Shown: positions 18,385 through 27,373 of the stretch, piece after piece | Position numbering within the stretch: the first letter of the stretch is position 1 | Layout of the letters: each line of letters starts with the position of its first letter | NCBI GenBank assembly: GCA_014595895.1 | Contig: JABUKB010000009.1 | Coordinates: 55,102-119,101 of the forward strand | Length of the DNA stretch: 64,000 bases | Origin: Lysinibacillus odysseyi | GTDB lineage: Bacteria; Bacillota; Bacilli; Bacillales_A; Planococcaceae | Direction of reading: 5' to 3' | The notes under the pieces: generated by a model | What the model was told of the DNA's origin: nothing | The model's input: only the letters and a program-made list of their open reading frames with translations | Database searches by the model: none | Made by a program: the position numbers and the translations under genes

Positions 18385-18419
18385 AAAAAAACACCCTCGC
18401 AATGAACACGAGGGTGTTA
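18385..18419 (-). terminator. Terminator of argS
   Basis: Stem AACACCCTCG / CGAGGGTGTT followed on the minus strand by a seven-T run (plus-strand A tract 18384-18390), just after the argS stop. Confidence 0.9.
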
Positions 18420-18424
18420 TTAGA

Positions 18425-20092
18425 TTACATTTTTTCCGGAGCCGATACGCCAATCAATCTTAGTGCATTGGCTAATGTTGTTTTAACCGCTGTAATTAAT
18501 GCTAAGCGTGCTTCTGTCAGCTCTTTGTTATCTGCATTGATTACTTTTTCTGCGTTATAAAAACTGTGGAATGTAGCCGCTAAATCTTGGATATAGTTCG
18601 CTACACGGTGTGGTGTACGGTGTTTTGCTGCATCTGCTACAACCTGCGGGAAGGCACCCACTTTTTTCAGTACATCCTCTTCTTTTTCTGCCGTTAGTAC
18701 TGACAGATTGTCGATGGACGCTGTGAAGCCTTGCTCACCTGCTGCACGTAAGATAGAGCTGATGCGTGCATGCGCATATTGTGCATAGTACACTGGGTTT
18801 TCGTTCGATTGCGATACTGCTAAATCTAAATCGAAGTCCATATGTGAATCGCCTGCTGTTTTCACGAAGAAGTAGCGTACTGCATCTAAGCCTACCTCTT
18901 CTACTAATTCACGCATTGTCACGGCATTCCCCGTACGTTTTGACATTTTGAACTTCTCGCCATTTTTATATAGCTGTACCATTTGGATAATTTCTACATC
19001 TAATGTATCACGTTCATACCCTAACGCTTCAATAGCTGCTTTCATGCGTGGAATATAACCGTGGTGATCAGCACCCCAGATATTGATTAGTTTATCAAAG
19101 CCACGTTGTAATTTATCTTCATGGTACGCAATATCTGGTGTTAAGTAAGTGAAGGAACCATCATTTTTAATTAATACACGGTCTTTGTCATCGCCGAATG
19201 TTGTCGAACGGAACCAAGTCGCACCTTCTTCTTCGTATACATGGCCATTTGCTTTTAACTTATCTAATGCACGTTCAATTTTGCCGTTGCCGTATAAAGA
19301 AGTTTCTGAATACCACACATCAAATTCTACGCGGAAGTTTTTCAGGTCATTTTGCAATTTTGCTAATTCTAAACGCAAACCATGCTCACGGAAGAATTTG
19401 AAACGTTCTTCATCCGACTTTTCCAAAATATCCGCACCGAACTCTTCTTTCAATTTACCAGCGATTTCGATAATATCAGGACCGTGGTAGCCATCCCCCG
19501 GCATTTCCGCATCCATGCCTAATGCTTGCTTGTAACGCGCTTCGAGAGAATACGCCAAGTTGTTGATTTGGTTACCGGCATCGTTGATATAGTATTCGCG
19601 AGACACATCATACCCTGCAAAATCCAACACATTGCATAAAGAATCCCCTACTGAAGCCCCGCGCGCGTGACCTAAATGCAAGTCGCCAGTCGGGTTGGCC
19701 GATACGAACTCTACTTGCACCTTTTCGCCTGCTCCTGCATTCGAACGACCGTATGCTTCCCCTTGCTCGAATGCTGCTTTCACTACATCAGCAAGGAAAT
19801 CTTTGCGTACTGTAATATTCATGAAGCCAGGACCTGCGATATCGATTTTCTCGATAGCCGTGCCAGCTGTTTCTAAATTTTCTAAAATTGCCTCTGCAAT
19901 AGCACGAGGTGGCTTTTTTGCTAATTTTGTCAATTGCATCGCAACGTTTGTAGCATAGTCACCGTTTGCTTTGTCTTTTGGTGTTTCTAAATGGATATTG
20001 TACTCTGTGCCTGTTTCTACTAAGCCTGCTTTTTCAATAGCAGACGCAAGGGCTTGTTTGATTTCTTGTTGTAGTTGTTCTACAGCATTCAT
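18425..20092 (-). CDS. argS: Arginyl-tRNA synthetase
   Basis: A 555-residue class I aminoacyl-tRNA synthetase charging tRNA-Arg; B. subtilis ArgS is about the same length. HIGH-type motif HLGH in [13 protein letters not shown] (about 139-142), KMSK-type motif FKMSKRTGN (about 375), and a C-terminal DALR anticodon-binding domain ending [23 protein letters not shown] in spaced form. Overlaps ywiB by 4 bp (ATGA); SD CGGAGG. The ywiB-argS pair is conserved in Bacillus. Confidence 0.97.
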   Translation of the reverse strand: MNAVEQLQQEIKQALASAIEKAGLVETGTEYNIHLETPKDKANGDYATNVAMQLTKLAKKPPRAIAEAILENLETAGTAIEKIDIAGPGFMNITVRKDFLADVVKAAFEQGEAYGRSNAGAGEKVQVEFVSANPTGDLHLGHARGASVGDSLCNVLDFAGYDVSREYYINDAGNQINNLAYSLEARYKQALGMDAEMPGDGYHGPDIIEIAGKLKEEFGADILEKSDEERFKFFREHGLRLELAKLQNDLKNFRVEFDVWYSETSLYGNGKIERALDKLKANGHVYEEEGATWFRSTTFGDDKDRVLIKNDGSFTYLTPDIAYHEDKLQRGFDKLINIWGADHHGYIPRMKAAIEALGYERDTLDVEIIQMVQLYKNGEKFKMSKRTGNAVTMRELVEEVGLDAVRYFFVKTAGDSHMDFDLDLAVSQSNENPVYYAQYAHARISSILRAAGEQGFTASIDNLSVLTAEKEEDVLKKVGAFPQVVADAAKHRTPHRVANYIQDLAATFHSFYNAEKVINADNKELTEARLALITAVKTTLANALRLIGVSAPEKM

Positions 20093-20520
20093 AATGATAC
20101 CTCCGTAAAGTGAATTTCTAATGTATAGTTACCGACAGAAGAACCGCCAATGATTAAATCATATTGCGCTTTAAATTGGCCGCTGTTGTCTTGTTTTTGG
20201 AATGATAATTGATGTGTTTTGGTTACAAGTGGAATCTCTCCATATGTACTTTCATAGCGTCCATGTTCTTTTTGCGCAGGATTTAATGGCAGACGCATGC
20301 TGACATCACCACTGCGCATAATGTACGACTGATCGCCCGTCAGCTTCACAACGGTACGGATTTTTTTATCTTCTTGCACTTCGTCATAACGTAAATACGG
20401 TGTACCCGCCTTCTCAATAAAGGTGCCTTGCAGCCACATCTCGTATGTTTCTACATCTCCCTCTACTGGTATGATGGAAGATATTAATTTAATTTTCACA
20501 TCAGTCCCTGCATTGCTCAT
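20089..20520 (-). CDS. ywiB: DUF1934 protein YwiB
   Basis: A 143-residue YwiB-family protein with a calycin/lipocalin-like beta pattern ([36 protein letters not shown] [16 protein letters not shown]). Function unknown. Start set at the ATG of MSNAGTDV, because AAAGGTGG lies 8 bp upstream; the GTG four codons before overlaps that site. Co-transcribed with argS. Confidence 0.85.
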   Translation of the reverse strand: MSNAGTDVKIKLISSIIPVEGDVETYEMWLQGTFIEKAGTPYLRYDEVQEDKKIRTVVKLTGDQSYIMRSGDVSMRLPLNPAQKEHGRYESTYGEIPLVTKTHQLSFQKQDNSGQFKAQYDLIIGGSSVGNYTLEIHFTEVSL

Positions 20521-20680
20521 TACGCGGACCACCTTTCTACGTCTTTTATATAACCTTATTATTATAGGGTGAAGGCAGTGATTTTTTCAACCGTTATGTC
20601 AATATGGGCAGAGAATTTTTTAATATAGTGATACAAATTTTTAAAGCTCGTTCGTCTAACAAAGAGAAGAGGTGATGGAC

Positions 20681-21172
20681 ATGGATTTTGAGCGCGCGTA
20701 TGAGGAGCATTTTCAAGTGACCTATCGCTTTTTCCTGTATATGGTGGGGCATAATGAGGTAGCGGAAGATTTGACGCAAGAAACTTTTTTGCGACTCCTC
20801 AAGGGACAATACCGCGGCGAGGCACAGCTAGGCACCTATATTCGACAAATTGCGCGCCATGTTGTCTACGATTATTTTAGACGGCAAGCATTAATTAAAT
20901 GGCTTCCTTTCAGAGAAGACCCACGTCACGCAACGGACTATATACCGCATGAATGGTTAACTCAATCCGAGGAACGGCGCACGTTATACATAGCCTTGCA
21001 AAAGCTAAAAAAAGAGCACAGAGAAGTGATTATTTATCGCAAAATCGAGGAGCTATCCATCGAGGAAACCGCGCAGCTCCTCGCCTGGAACCAAACAAAA
21101 GTTGCCAATACTTTACGTACCGCAATGAAAGCACTCGCAAAGCATGTAGGAGGTGATGACGATGCTAGATAA
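20681..21172 (+). CDS. ECF-family RNA polymerase sigma factor (SigX-like)
   Basis: A 163-residue sigma-70 family ECF factor. Region 2: FFLYMVGHNEVAEDLTQETFLRLLKG, then the -10-melting segment TYIRQIARHVVYDYFRRQ. Region 4: ALQKLKKEHREVIIYRKIEELSIEETAQLLAWNQTKVANTLRTAMKAL with the HTH. By eye closest to SigX. I choose ATG 20681, with AGAGGTG 6-7 bp upstream, over the GTG at 20672. The downstream membrane protein overlaps its last 11 bp and is the presumed anti-sigma factor. The signal is unknown. Confidence 0.88.
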   Translation: MDFERAYEEHFQVTYRFFLYMVGHNEVAEDLTQETFLRLLKGQYRGEAQLGTYIRQIARHVVYDYFRRQALIKWLPFREDPRHATDYIPHEWLTQSEERRTLYIALQKLKKEHREVIIYRKIEELSIEETAQLLAWNQTKVANTLRTAMKALAKHVGGDDDAR

Positions 21173-22016
21173 GCAACTACAGGAGCTAAAACAGTTACCT
21201 GAAGATAAACAGCTAAAAGAAAAAATTTATAGGCAACTTCATACAAAGAAACCAAAGCGATTTACTGGCTTAAAGGAAGCCCTGCTCCTTACGATCATGA
21301 TAGCTATTGCTTTCTTTTTATTTATCTTACCACCAGCTCAGCAAACCACGACTTCAGCAGGTGATATTACATTGTTCACAGCATTCGGCGGTGAGCCTGG
21401 GCAATTTTTTGCACGGCCTTCTACACTTTATACGGGCGTATATCACGAAGAAAATGAACAGTTACTCGACTTTTTCCGGACATTCGATGAGCATATGATT
21501 GTTACAGAAGACGTTAAGCTTGGGGAACATATTGCAGATATTGTCATGATTCAAAACGGGAAACAAACTCGCTATCAAATGAGTGATACGTATTTGCTGA
21601 ATGTGGATACAGGCGTGTTTTATCAAGGGGATGAAACATATGAGGACGCTTTTAACATCGCTTACACACCGCATAACGATCCGGGATTTGCCATATTTAT
21701 GCCTATCGTAGTCATAATTCTGCACGGTGTTATATCAAACCGTTATAAAAAGGCAAACATTACTTTTGAAATACCGGTGAAATATAACGCTCCTGTTATT
21801 ATGGGCTTTCTGGTCATTATGGGTTCGTCCATGTTCTACCATCAGCAAATTGGTCCAATTTTCAAGCCATTGTTGATCATTTTCCCCGTGGCATTTGGTC
21901 TCGTCATGTGGAAAATCATAAAAAAAATCGCCCCATCTCCATTTGTATATCGAATGGAAATGATACGAGTGCTTGTATCGTTTGGATTATTAATTTTGCT
22001 TCTTTGGTCGATGTAA
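21162..22016 (+). CDS. Multi-pass membrane protein, putative anti-sigma factor
   Basis: 284 residues. A short cytosolic N-terminus (LDKQLQELKQLPEDKQLKEKIYRQL) precedes a membrane helix at about 37-54, an external stretch to about 170, then four more helices (FAIFMPIVVIILHGVI; APVIMGFLVIMGSSMF; PLLIIFPVAFGLVMW; VLVSFGLLILLLW). No zinc anti-sigma HxxxCxxC motif. Its role as partner of the upstream ECF sigma is inferred from the overlap and the typical sigma/anti-sigma order. AGGAGG lies 8 bp before the ATG at 21162. A strong terminator follows. Confidence 0.65.
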   Translation: MLDKQLQELKQLPEDKQLKEKIYRQLHTKKPKRFTGLKEALLLTIMIAIAFFLFILPPAQQTTTSAGDITLFTAFGGEPGQFFARPSTLYTGVYHEENEQLLDFFRTFDEHMIVTEDVKLGEHIADIVMIQNGKQTRYQMSDTYLLNVDTGVFYQGDETYEDAFNIAYTPHNDPGFAIFMPIVVIILHGVISNRYKKANITFEIPVKYNAPVIMGFLVIMGSSMFYHQQIGPIFKPLLIIFPVAFGLVMWKIIKKIAPSPFVYRMEMIRVLVSFGLLILLLWSM

Positions 22017-22020
22017 CGAG

Positions 22021-22053
22021 AAAAGGAGCTGGTGTTGGCCAGCTCCTTTTTTT
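22021..22053 (+). terminator. Terminator of the sigma/anti-sigma operon
   Basis: Stem AAAGGAGCTGG / CCAGCTCCTTT with loop TGTTGG and a T run, 5 bp after the stop. Confidence 0.92.
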
Positions 22054-22234
22054 GAATTTATTTCACCCACCCTAAAATAGGTACATGCAATAAAATTATT
22101 TAACAAAAATGAAATCGCTGTTTATTAAGATTTCTTTATTCATTTAAGTTTTACTATTCACTTGAAAAACGTAAGATGTTGATTTAAGATCTGTTCAATT
22201 CGCATAGCTTCAAATTCCCTTTTTTATGTATAAG

Positions 22235-22270
22235 AAAAAGCCACAACTCGTAAGGAGTGTGACTTTTTTC
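22235..22270 (-). terminator. Terminator of the 62-residue gene
   Basis: Imperfect stem AGTCACACTCC / CTCGTTGTGGCT-type on the minus strand with flanking A/T tracts, just after the small gene's stop. Confidence 0.6.
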
Positions 22271-22271
22271 T

Positions 22272-22460
22272 TTATTTTTCAATGATGTATTTTACATTTT
22301 CGACAGATGTAGTAAAAACTGTTTTACTCTCATTCTCGCTACCTGGTTCGTTCGAACGTTCTTTTAAATAATAAACTCCTTCAACATTTTTAACTTGGAT
22401 TATATTGTTCACTTCAACTGCTTTACCAGTTTTCATATAAACTATATACGTTTTTGCCAC
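22272..22460 (-). CDS. Small conserved-looking protein of unknown function
   Basis: 62 residues, beta-strand rich (KTYIVYMKTGKAVEVNNIIQVKNVEGVYYLKE), no signal or membrane segment. I place the start at the GTG at 22460, with GGGAGG 8 bp upstream; the earlier GTG overlaps that site. The pattern resembles small prophage or host regulatory proteins but I do not recognise the family. It lies beside a broken HTH gene, so both may be remnants of one accessory insertion. Confidence 0.55.
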   Translation of the reverse strand: MAKTYIVYMKTGKAVEVNNIIQVKNVEGVYYLKERSNEPGSENESKTVFTTSVENVKYIIEK

Positions 22461-22603
22461 CTTCGTCACCTCCCATCTATTTACAATTTATTGCAAATTA
22501 AATGGAAAGAGAACAAAAGACCACATCGATTCGATACAGTCTCACAAAGGGGGAATTTCTATGCCGTAATAATCAGATTCAAAATTGCCACACTACTATC
22601 ATA

Positions 22604-22801
22604 TTATGGATAAGCAATAGTTTTGATGCTTAATAACAGTACTATTTTCGTGTATTCTCTAATGCCACTATATACTTCGATGAGATGAATCGTATGTGCA
22701 ATTTCAGCATGTCGCCTTTTCACATAGCTGGCACTATATCCGATATCTTCTGCGATTTTTTCTAGCGTTTTACCTTGCAACTCTTTAAATAAAAATAGGA
22801 G
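22604..22801 (-). pseudogene. Fragment of a sigma-70-region-4-like HTH protein
   Basis: An open frame of 66 codons without a start codon, closed upstream by TAG (22802-22804). It contains ELQGKTLEKIAEDIGYSASYVKRRHAEIAHTI, an HTH like sigma region 4 and prophage ArpU/sigma-like regulators, and ends IKTIAYP. Only the C-terminal half remains, so I call it a remnant, perhaps of a prophage regulator. Confidence 0.6.
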
Positions 22802-22859
22802 CTAGCTTTTAACTAACCCCTCTTTAACCCTTGATATTACTGAATTTCTAAGTCCCCTG

Positions 22860-23732
22860 CTATTTCACCCAGCCTAAAATCATCTCACGAATAAATTTCG
22901 CCGCGGCGTTCGCTGTCATTTCTGAATGGTCGTAAACCGGAGCAACCTCTACTAAATCAAAGCCCACCACATTTACTTCTGAACGTGCAATTTCATGAAT
23001 CGATGCTAAAAGCTCTTTTGATGTAATACCGCCAGCATCCACCGTTCCTGTACCTGGTGCATGTGCTGGGTCTAGTACATCGATATCGATTGTCACATAC
23101 ACATTGCGTCCTGCAAGTGTTGGCAATACTTTTTTCAATGGCTCTAATACTTCAAATAACGAAATGTGCATACCGTTTTCCTTTGCCCATTCCATTTCTT
23201 CTTTCATACCAGAACGAATACCAAACGAGTATACATTTTTCGGACCGATTTGGTCAGCGATTTTGCGGATTGGTGTCGCATGAGAATATTCTTCCCCTTC
23301 ATAATCCGTGCGTAAATCTGTATGCGCGTCAAAATGGATAATTGCTAAATCATCATACTTTTCGTAAACAGCCTCCATGACAGGAAGAGATACTAAATGC
23401 TCGCCGCCCATCCCCACAGGAATCTTGCCGTCTGCTAATAATTTGCGTACCCAGTCTTTAATTTCTTTCAGTGATTTTTCTGCATTGCCGAATGGCAACG
23501 GAATATCGCCTGCATCGAAAAATTTCACTTCTCCTAACTCGCGGTCTAAATATAAGCTGTACTCTTCTAAACCGATAGATACCTCACGAATACGTGCAGG
23601 ACCAAAGCGTGATCCAGGACGGTAGCTCACTGTCCAGTCCATTGGCATCCCATAAAGCACCGCTGTACTTTCTTCATAATTCGGATGACTTTTAATAAAT
23701 ACATTACCTGAATAAGTCTCATCAAAACGCAT
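22860..23732 (-). CDS. speB: Agmatinase
   Basis: A 290-residue ureohydrolase splitting agmatine to putrescine and urea; same length as B. subtilis SpeB. Mn ligands: GGEH (His), HFDAHTD (Asp, His, Asp) and DIDVLDPAHAPG (Asp, Asp). Start at MRFDETYSG (23732), which matches family N-termini and has GGAG 9 bp upstream; the TTG five codons earlier lacks a site. In B. subtilis speE (spermidine synthase) lies next to speB; no speE is present here. Confidence 0.95.
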   Translation of the reverse strand: MRFDETYSGNVFIKSHPNYEESTAVLYGMPMDWTVSYRPGSRFGPARIREVSIGLEEYSLYLDRELGEVKFFDAGDIPLPFGNAEKSLKEIKDWVRKLLADGKIPVGMGGEHLVSLPVMEAVYEKYDDLAIIHFDAHTDLRTDYEGEEYSHATPIRKIADQIGPKNVYSFGIRSGMKEEMEWAKENGMHISLFEVLEPLKKVLPTLAGRNVYVTIDIDVLDPAHAPGTGTVDAGGITSKELLASIHEIARSEVNVVGFDLVEVAPVYDHSEMTANAAAKFIREMILGWVK

Positions 23733-23978
23733 ACATTCCATCTCCAATCATATTCTTTGCATTGTTTATTATTGTCGCATACGATGAATTCTCGCACAAA
23801 AACCTTTTTATAAAAATCCGCTTTTTGCTATAGCTGTGTTTTTACACTATTGACACATTATTGTAACATTCGAAACCTTTTATAGAAGTGTATCGTAATA
23901 AATAGTGCAGTTCAAAAACAGTATAAATGTTTTTCTGTGAAGCGCAATAGTTTTCGTTATGAAAATCATTGAAACGCA

Positions 23979-23985
23979 CATACTA
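23979..23985 (+). promoter_or_regulatory. Possible forespore sigma (sigma-F/G) -10 element for pbpG
   Basis: CATACTA, 31 bp before the pbpG ATG, equals the -10 core of forespore sigma promoters; the -35 side (GTTATG, 17 bp upstream) is a weak match. B. subtilis pbpG is forespore-expressed, which supports the reading. Confidence 0.4.
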
Positions 23986-24015
23986 CCATATATGAAAAGA
24001 TTGGGGTGACGTGGT

Positions 24016-26118
24016 ATGAAAAGGAGCGACTATCAAAAAAAGCATATGCGCAGAAAACGCCTACGAAAAATATCCTTATTTTTCATCGCTTGTATCAGCG
24101 CATTTGTGATTGCGCTTGTTTCATTACGGATTTACGCACAAATAGCCGGTGCACCACCACTCACAGTACCTAAGGCATCTATTTTTCTTGATAGCGAGAA
24201 TAATCAAATCGGCGACCATTATACAGGCGAACGCCGTTATTGGGTAGAGTTTGACAAGATTTCTCCTTATTTAATCGATGCAACGGTAGCTGTAGAAGAT
24301 AAAGATTTTTACAAGCATAATGGTTTTGACTATTCTCGAATAGCCGGTGCCATTTTAGCAGATATTAAGGCAGGCAGTATGGCACAAGGAGCAAGTACCC
24401 TCACGCAGCAATATGCACGTAACCTTTATTTAACGCATGAAAAAACATGGACACGTAAAATAAACGAAGCGCTCTACGCGTATCGTTTAGAAATATTTTA
24501 CGATAAGGAGGACATTTTAGAGGGCTATTTAAATACCGTCTATTATGGTCATGGCATGTACGGTGCGGAAGCGGCCAGTCGCTATTATTTCGGGAAATCT
24601 GCCAGTGATTTAACATTGGCAGAAGCCAGTATGCTAGCTGGCATTCCAAAGGGCCCGACCTATTATTCGCCACTTGTCGATCTCGAGAAGGCCAATACTC
24701 GCCAACAGCTTATACTAGAATTGATGCATGCTCAAGCATACATTACCGATGCTGAAAAGGAGCACGCAACAGCTGAGCAACTTGTATATAAACACGATGA
24801 ATGGACTACAGCTGAATCAGTAGCCCCCTATTTTTTAGATGCTGTTTGGGCAGAGGCTGAGCAAATTTTAGCCAGTCATAACCACAATATCAGCGAAGGC
24901 GGCTGGACGATTAAAACTACATTGAATCAAGCACACCAGCGAGCTGCTGAAAATGCTGTTGCCAAGCATATGCCTAAGAGCGAACTGCAGGTAGGTCTTG
25001 TCAGTATGGAGCATGATACCGGATTTGTAACAGCTCTTGTGGGCGGTCGCGATTATAGTACAAGTTCTTATAACCGTGTCATCACTGCTAAACGTCAGCC
25101 TGGTTCAACGATCAAACCTTTTTTATATACGGCTGCTTTGGAAGAAGGTTATTCTCCATTGACATATATGGACGTATCTCAAACAACTTTCACCTATGAC
25201 AATGGGAAAAAGGAATACACACCTAAAAACGTCAATGGTCAATTTGCTGATCACGACATGTCGCTCGCCCAAGCCATTGCGATTTCTGATAATATCTACG
25301 CTGTTAAAACATTACAGGATATTGGCTACGGTGCCTTTCATGATGTTTTAAAGCGAGTGAACTTAGCGAAACCCAAGAATAAAGTTCCCTCTACTGCACT
25401 TGGCACTACGGAAAATTCTCTCTATAATTTAACAGCTGCGTATGCAACATTAGCAGCTAATGGTGTGGAGCACGGTGCTACTACGATTATGTCCATTACT
25501 AATGCCAAAGGGGACATCATTTATGAACATGAGGAAGTCGAGCCTGTCCAAGCGATAGCTGCTGAGGATGCTTTTATTATGACGCAAATGTTGACAGGTA
25601 TTTTCGATCCTACATTTAACGATTACTCACCTGCAACAGGTACAGGCATACGTTCAAAAATGACACATACGTACGCGGCTAAATCCGGCTCTACGAATAG
25701 CGACCAATGGTTAGTTGGCTATTCGGCTTCCATCACGGCAGGTGTATGGAATGGCTATGATGAAGGCAAAAACCTTACACCTCCTGGTGATACGCGTGCC
25801 AACAAGCAAATTTGGATTGATTTTATGGAAGCGATTCATGCGGGAACAGCAAATGAAGAATTTGAAGTACCAAAGGGTGTAGAAAGTGTCACAGTGGATA
25901 TCTATTCTGGCAAGGTTGCTACCAATGCCTGCCCTGATGCACAACGCACTGTCTATATGAAGACTGAAGATATCCCAACGGAATCTTGCTCGTCGTCTTG
26001 GTTTGAGAACTGGTTCACGCCAGACAGTGACAGCGGCGATTCCGAAGACTCAAACAATGGTTCTTGGTTTGATGGCTGGGAAGAACTATTGGACTGGAAC
26101 CCATTTGGTATATTTTAG
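24016..26118 (+). CDS. pbpG: Class A penicillin-binding protein, PbpG-like
   Basis: A 700-residue bifunctional peptidoglycan synthase. A basic N-terminus (KKHMRRKRLRK) and a membrane anchor at about 17-38 precede a GT51 transglycosylase (EDKDFYKHNGFDYSRI with catalytic Glu; GASTLTQQYARNLYL). The transpeptidase has SxxK in QPGSTIKPF, SDN in AISDNIYAV and KSG in AAKSGSTNSDQ. A Ser/Asp/Asn-rich tail (PDSDSGDSEDSNNG) ends the protein. It lies divergent to speB, as in the ywhE(pbpG)-speB region of B. subtilis; a spore germ-cell-wall role is likely. GGGGTGA precedes ATG. Confidence 0.9.
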   Translation: MKRSDYQKKHMRRKRLRKISLFFIACISAFVIALVSLRIYAQIAGAPPLTVPKASIFLDSENNQIGDHYTGERRYWVEFDKISPYLIDATVAVEDKDFYKHNGFDYSRIAGAILADIKAGSMAQGASTLTQQYARNLYLTHEKTWTRKINEALYAYRLEIFYDKEDILEGYLNTVYYGHGMYGAEAASRYYFGKSASDLTLAEASMLAGIPKGPTYYSPLVDLEKANTRQQLILELMHAQAYITDAEKEHATAEQLVYKHDEWTTAESVAPYFLDAVWAEAEQILASHNHNISEGGWTIKTTLNQAHQRAAENAVAKHMPKSELQVGLVSMEHDTGFVTALVGGRDYSTSSYNRVITAKRQPGSTIKPFLYTAALEEGYSPLTYMDVSQTTFTYDNGKKEYTPKNVNGQFADHDMSLAQAIAISDNIYAVKTLQDIGYGAFHDVLKRVNLAKPKNKVPSTALGTTENSLYNLTAAYATLAANGVEHGATTIMSITNAKGDIIYEHEEVEPVQAIAAEDAFIMTQMLTGIFDPTFNDYSPATGTGIRSKMTHTYAAKSGSTNSDQWLVGYSASITAGVWNGYDEGKNLTPPGDTRANKQIWIDFMEAIHAGTANEEFEVPKGVESVTVDIYSGKVATNACPDAQRTVYMKTEDIPTESCSSSWFENWFTPDSDSGDSEDSNNGSWFDGWEELLDWNPFGIF

Positions 26119-26133
26119 AAATACAATAGAAAA

Positions 26134-26190
26134 TAAAAAAGCTGCTTCTTCTTCGGAATCTCTTGTTCCGTAAGAAGAAGCAGCTTTTTT
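26134..26190. terminator. Terminator between pbpG and ywhD
   Basis: Stem AAAAAGCTGCTTCTTCTT / AAGAAGAAGCAGCTTTTTT with a short loop; T tracts on both strands. I see nothing else gene-like in 26191-26446, which should hold the ywhD promoter. Confidence 0.92.
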
Positions 26191-26446
26191 ATGGCAAATG
26201 AAAGAATGAGAATCATGGGGCATTTGGCTTGGGAATTGTTCAAATGCCGCATAGCTCTCATCACTTTTCATCTGACCACGTGTCCTAGCTCACTACTGTA
26301 AGCTCTGTTTCAAGTGTACTTTTTTTCAAGAACAGTTTCAACTACCTATTCTATACCAAATAGAAATGTCACAGTTTGTTCACCCAATTTAGACCATTTT
26401 TAGAAAAGGCATTGACTATTTTACTTTTCCTAACTAATCGCATGAA

Positions 26447-26953
26447 TTATACAGCTAATTCTTCATGAAGCTTTTGTTCGCTGCGTTGCCACATTTCCTC
26501 ATTATGCGTAATAAAGAAGTTCTTTAATACTTCCTTTGATTCATCATCCATAAAATCAACCATGATATGACGTTTCATGGATTTATCCATTTTATTGACG
26601 TGCTCCGGTAATATTTTATAGCCTCGGCGTTTTTCCCGGTTTATGACCATTTCACAGGCTGTCACTCCGGCAAAATACGGGCCTTCTTCTTTATAGTCAA
26701 TCGTTACCCATACCAGCCAGTATGCTTTGCCTCCAGCTGAGTCTTCGCGATTCGTCGTAAATTTAATACCGCGTTCTACCTCGCTCTTTGCATGCATGGC
26801 TCCAATATCAACAATGGCTGCTTTTTCTTCTACATCAATAATAACAGGCGATACATTTTCTAATGTCAGCGAGCCAATTCCGAAACCGCCATGACCATCT
26901 GTTGGATCATTTTTGATAATTGTAAAACCCATTTTTGGTTTTTTTTCAACCAT
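26447..26953 (-). CDS. ywhD: YwhD family protein
   Basis: 168 residues, matching the YwhD family (GFTIIKNDPTDGHGGFGIGSL; MVDFMDDESKEVLKNFF). No membrane segment or known catalytic motif; function unknown. SD GGAGGG. It sits between pbpG and ywhB homologues, as in the ywhE-ywhD-ywhB region of B. subtilis. Confidence 0.88.
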   Translation of the reverse strand: MVEKKPKMGFTIIKNDPTDGHGGFGIGSLTLENVSPVIIDVEEKAAIVDIGAMHAKSEVERGIKFTTNREDSAGGKAYWLVWVTIDYKEEGPYFAGVTACEMVINREKRRGYKILPEHVNKMDKSMKRHIMVDFMDDESKEVLKNFFITHNEEMWQRSEQKLHEELAV

Positions 26954-27083
26954 TCTAATCCCTCCGTATTCCTTTACTGCTCTGATTTATTATAGCAAAC
27001 AATCACTGAAAAGGACTACTCACCGTCATCTCGATACGTTATGATGAGAAGAGTATCATCATTTTATCAATGGAGGTTTTATT

Positions 27084-27269
27084 ATGCCAATCGTAACTGT
27101 AAAAATGCTAGAAGGACGCACAGATGACCAAAAACGTGCGCTAGTAGAAAAAGTAACAGAAGCTGTTGCTGAAACAACAGGAGCACCTGCTGCAAATGTG
27201 ACGATTATTATCGAGGATATGCCAAAAACGCATTATGCTAGTGGCGGGGTTCGTGCTAGCGATAAATAG
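27084..27269 (+). CDS. ywhB: 4-oxalocrotonate tautomerase family protein
   Basis: A 61-residue tautomerase subunit. After Met removal the catalytic Pro-1 is exposed (PIVTVKMLEGRTDDQKRALVEKVT); Arg-11 of GRT and the C-terminal YASGGVRAS are conserved. Hexameric enzymes of this type isomerise enol/keto acids; the physiological substrate of YwhB is unknown. SD GGAGG. Confidence 0.92.
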   Translation: MPIVTVKMLEGRTDDQKRALVEKVTEAVAETTGAPAANVTIIIEDMPKTHYASGGVRASDK

Positions 27270-27303
27270 TGCTCCAAGAAAAAATGATGGAGTCTATCTT
27301 TCA

Positions 27304-27346
27304 GAGCGCAGAAAAAGTCGTAAGCGGACTTTTTCTGCGCTCTTTT
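27304..27346. terminator. Bidirectional terminator
   Basis: Stem GAGCGCAGAAAAAGTC / GACTTTTTCTGCGCTC, loop of about 6 nt, T tract on the plus strand; between convergent ywhB and the MHYT-EAL gene. Confidence 0.9.
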
Positions 27347-27373
27347 AGGTATGTTCCTTTTCTGGATTGCTGC

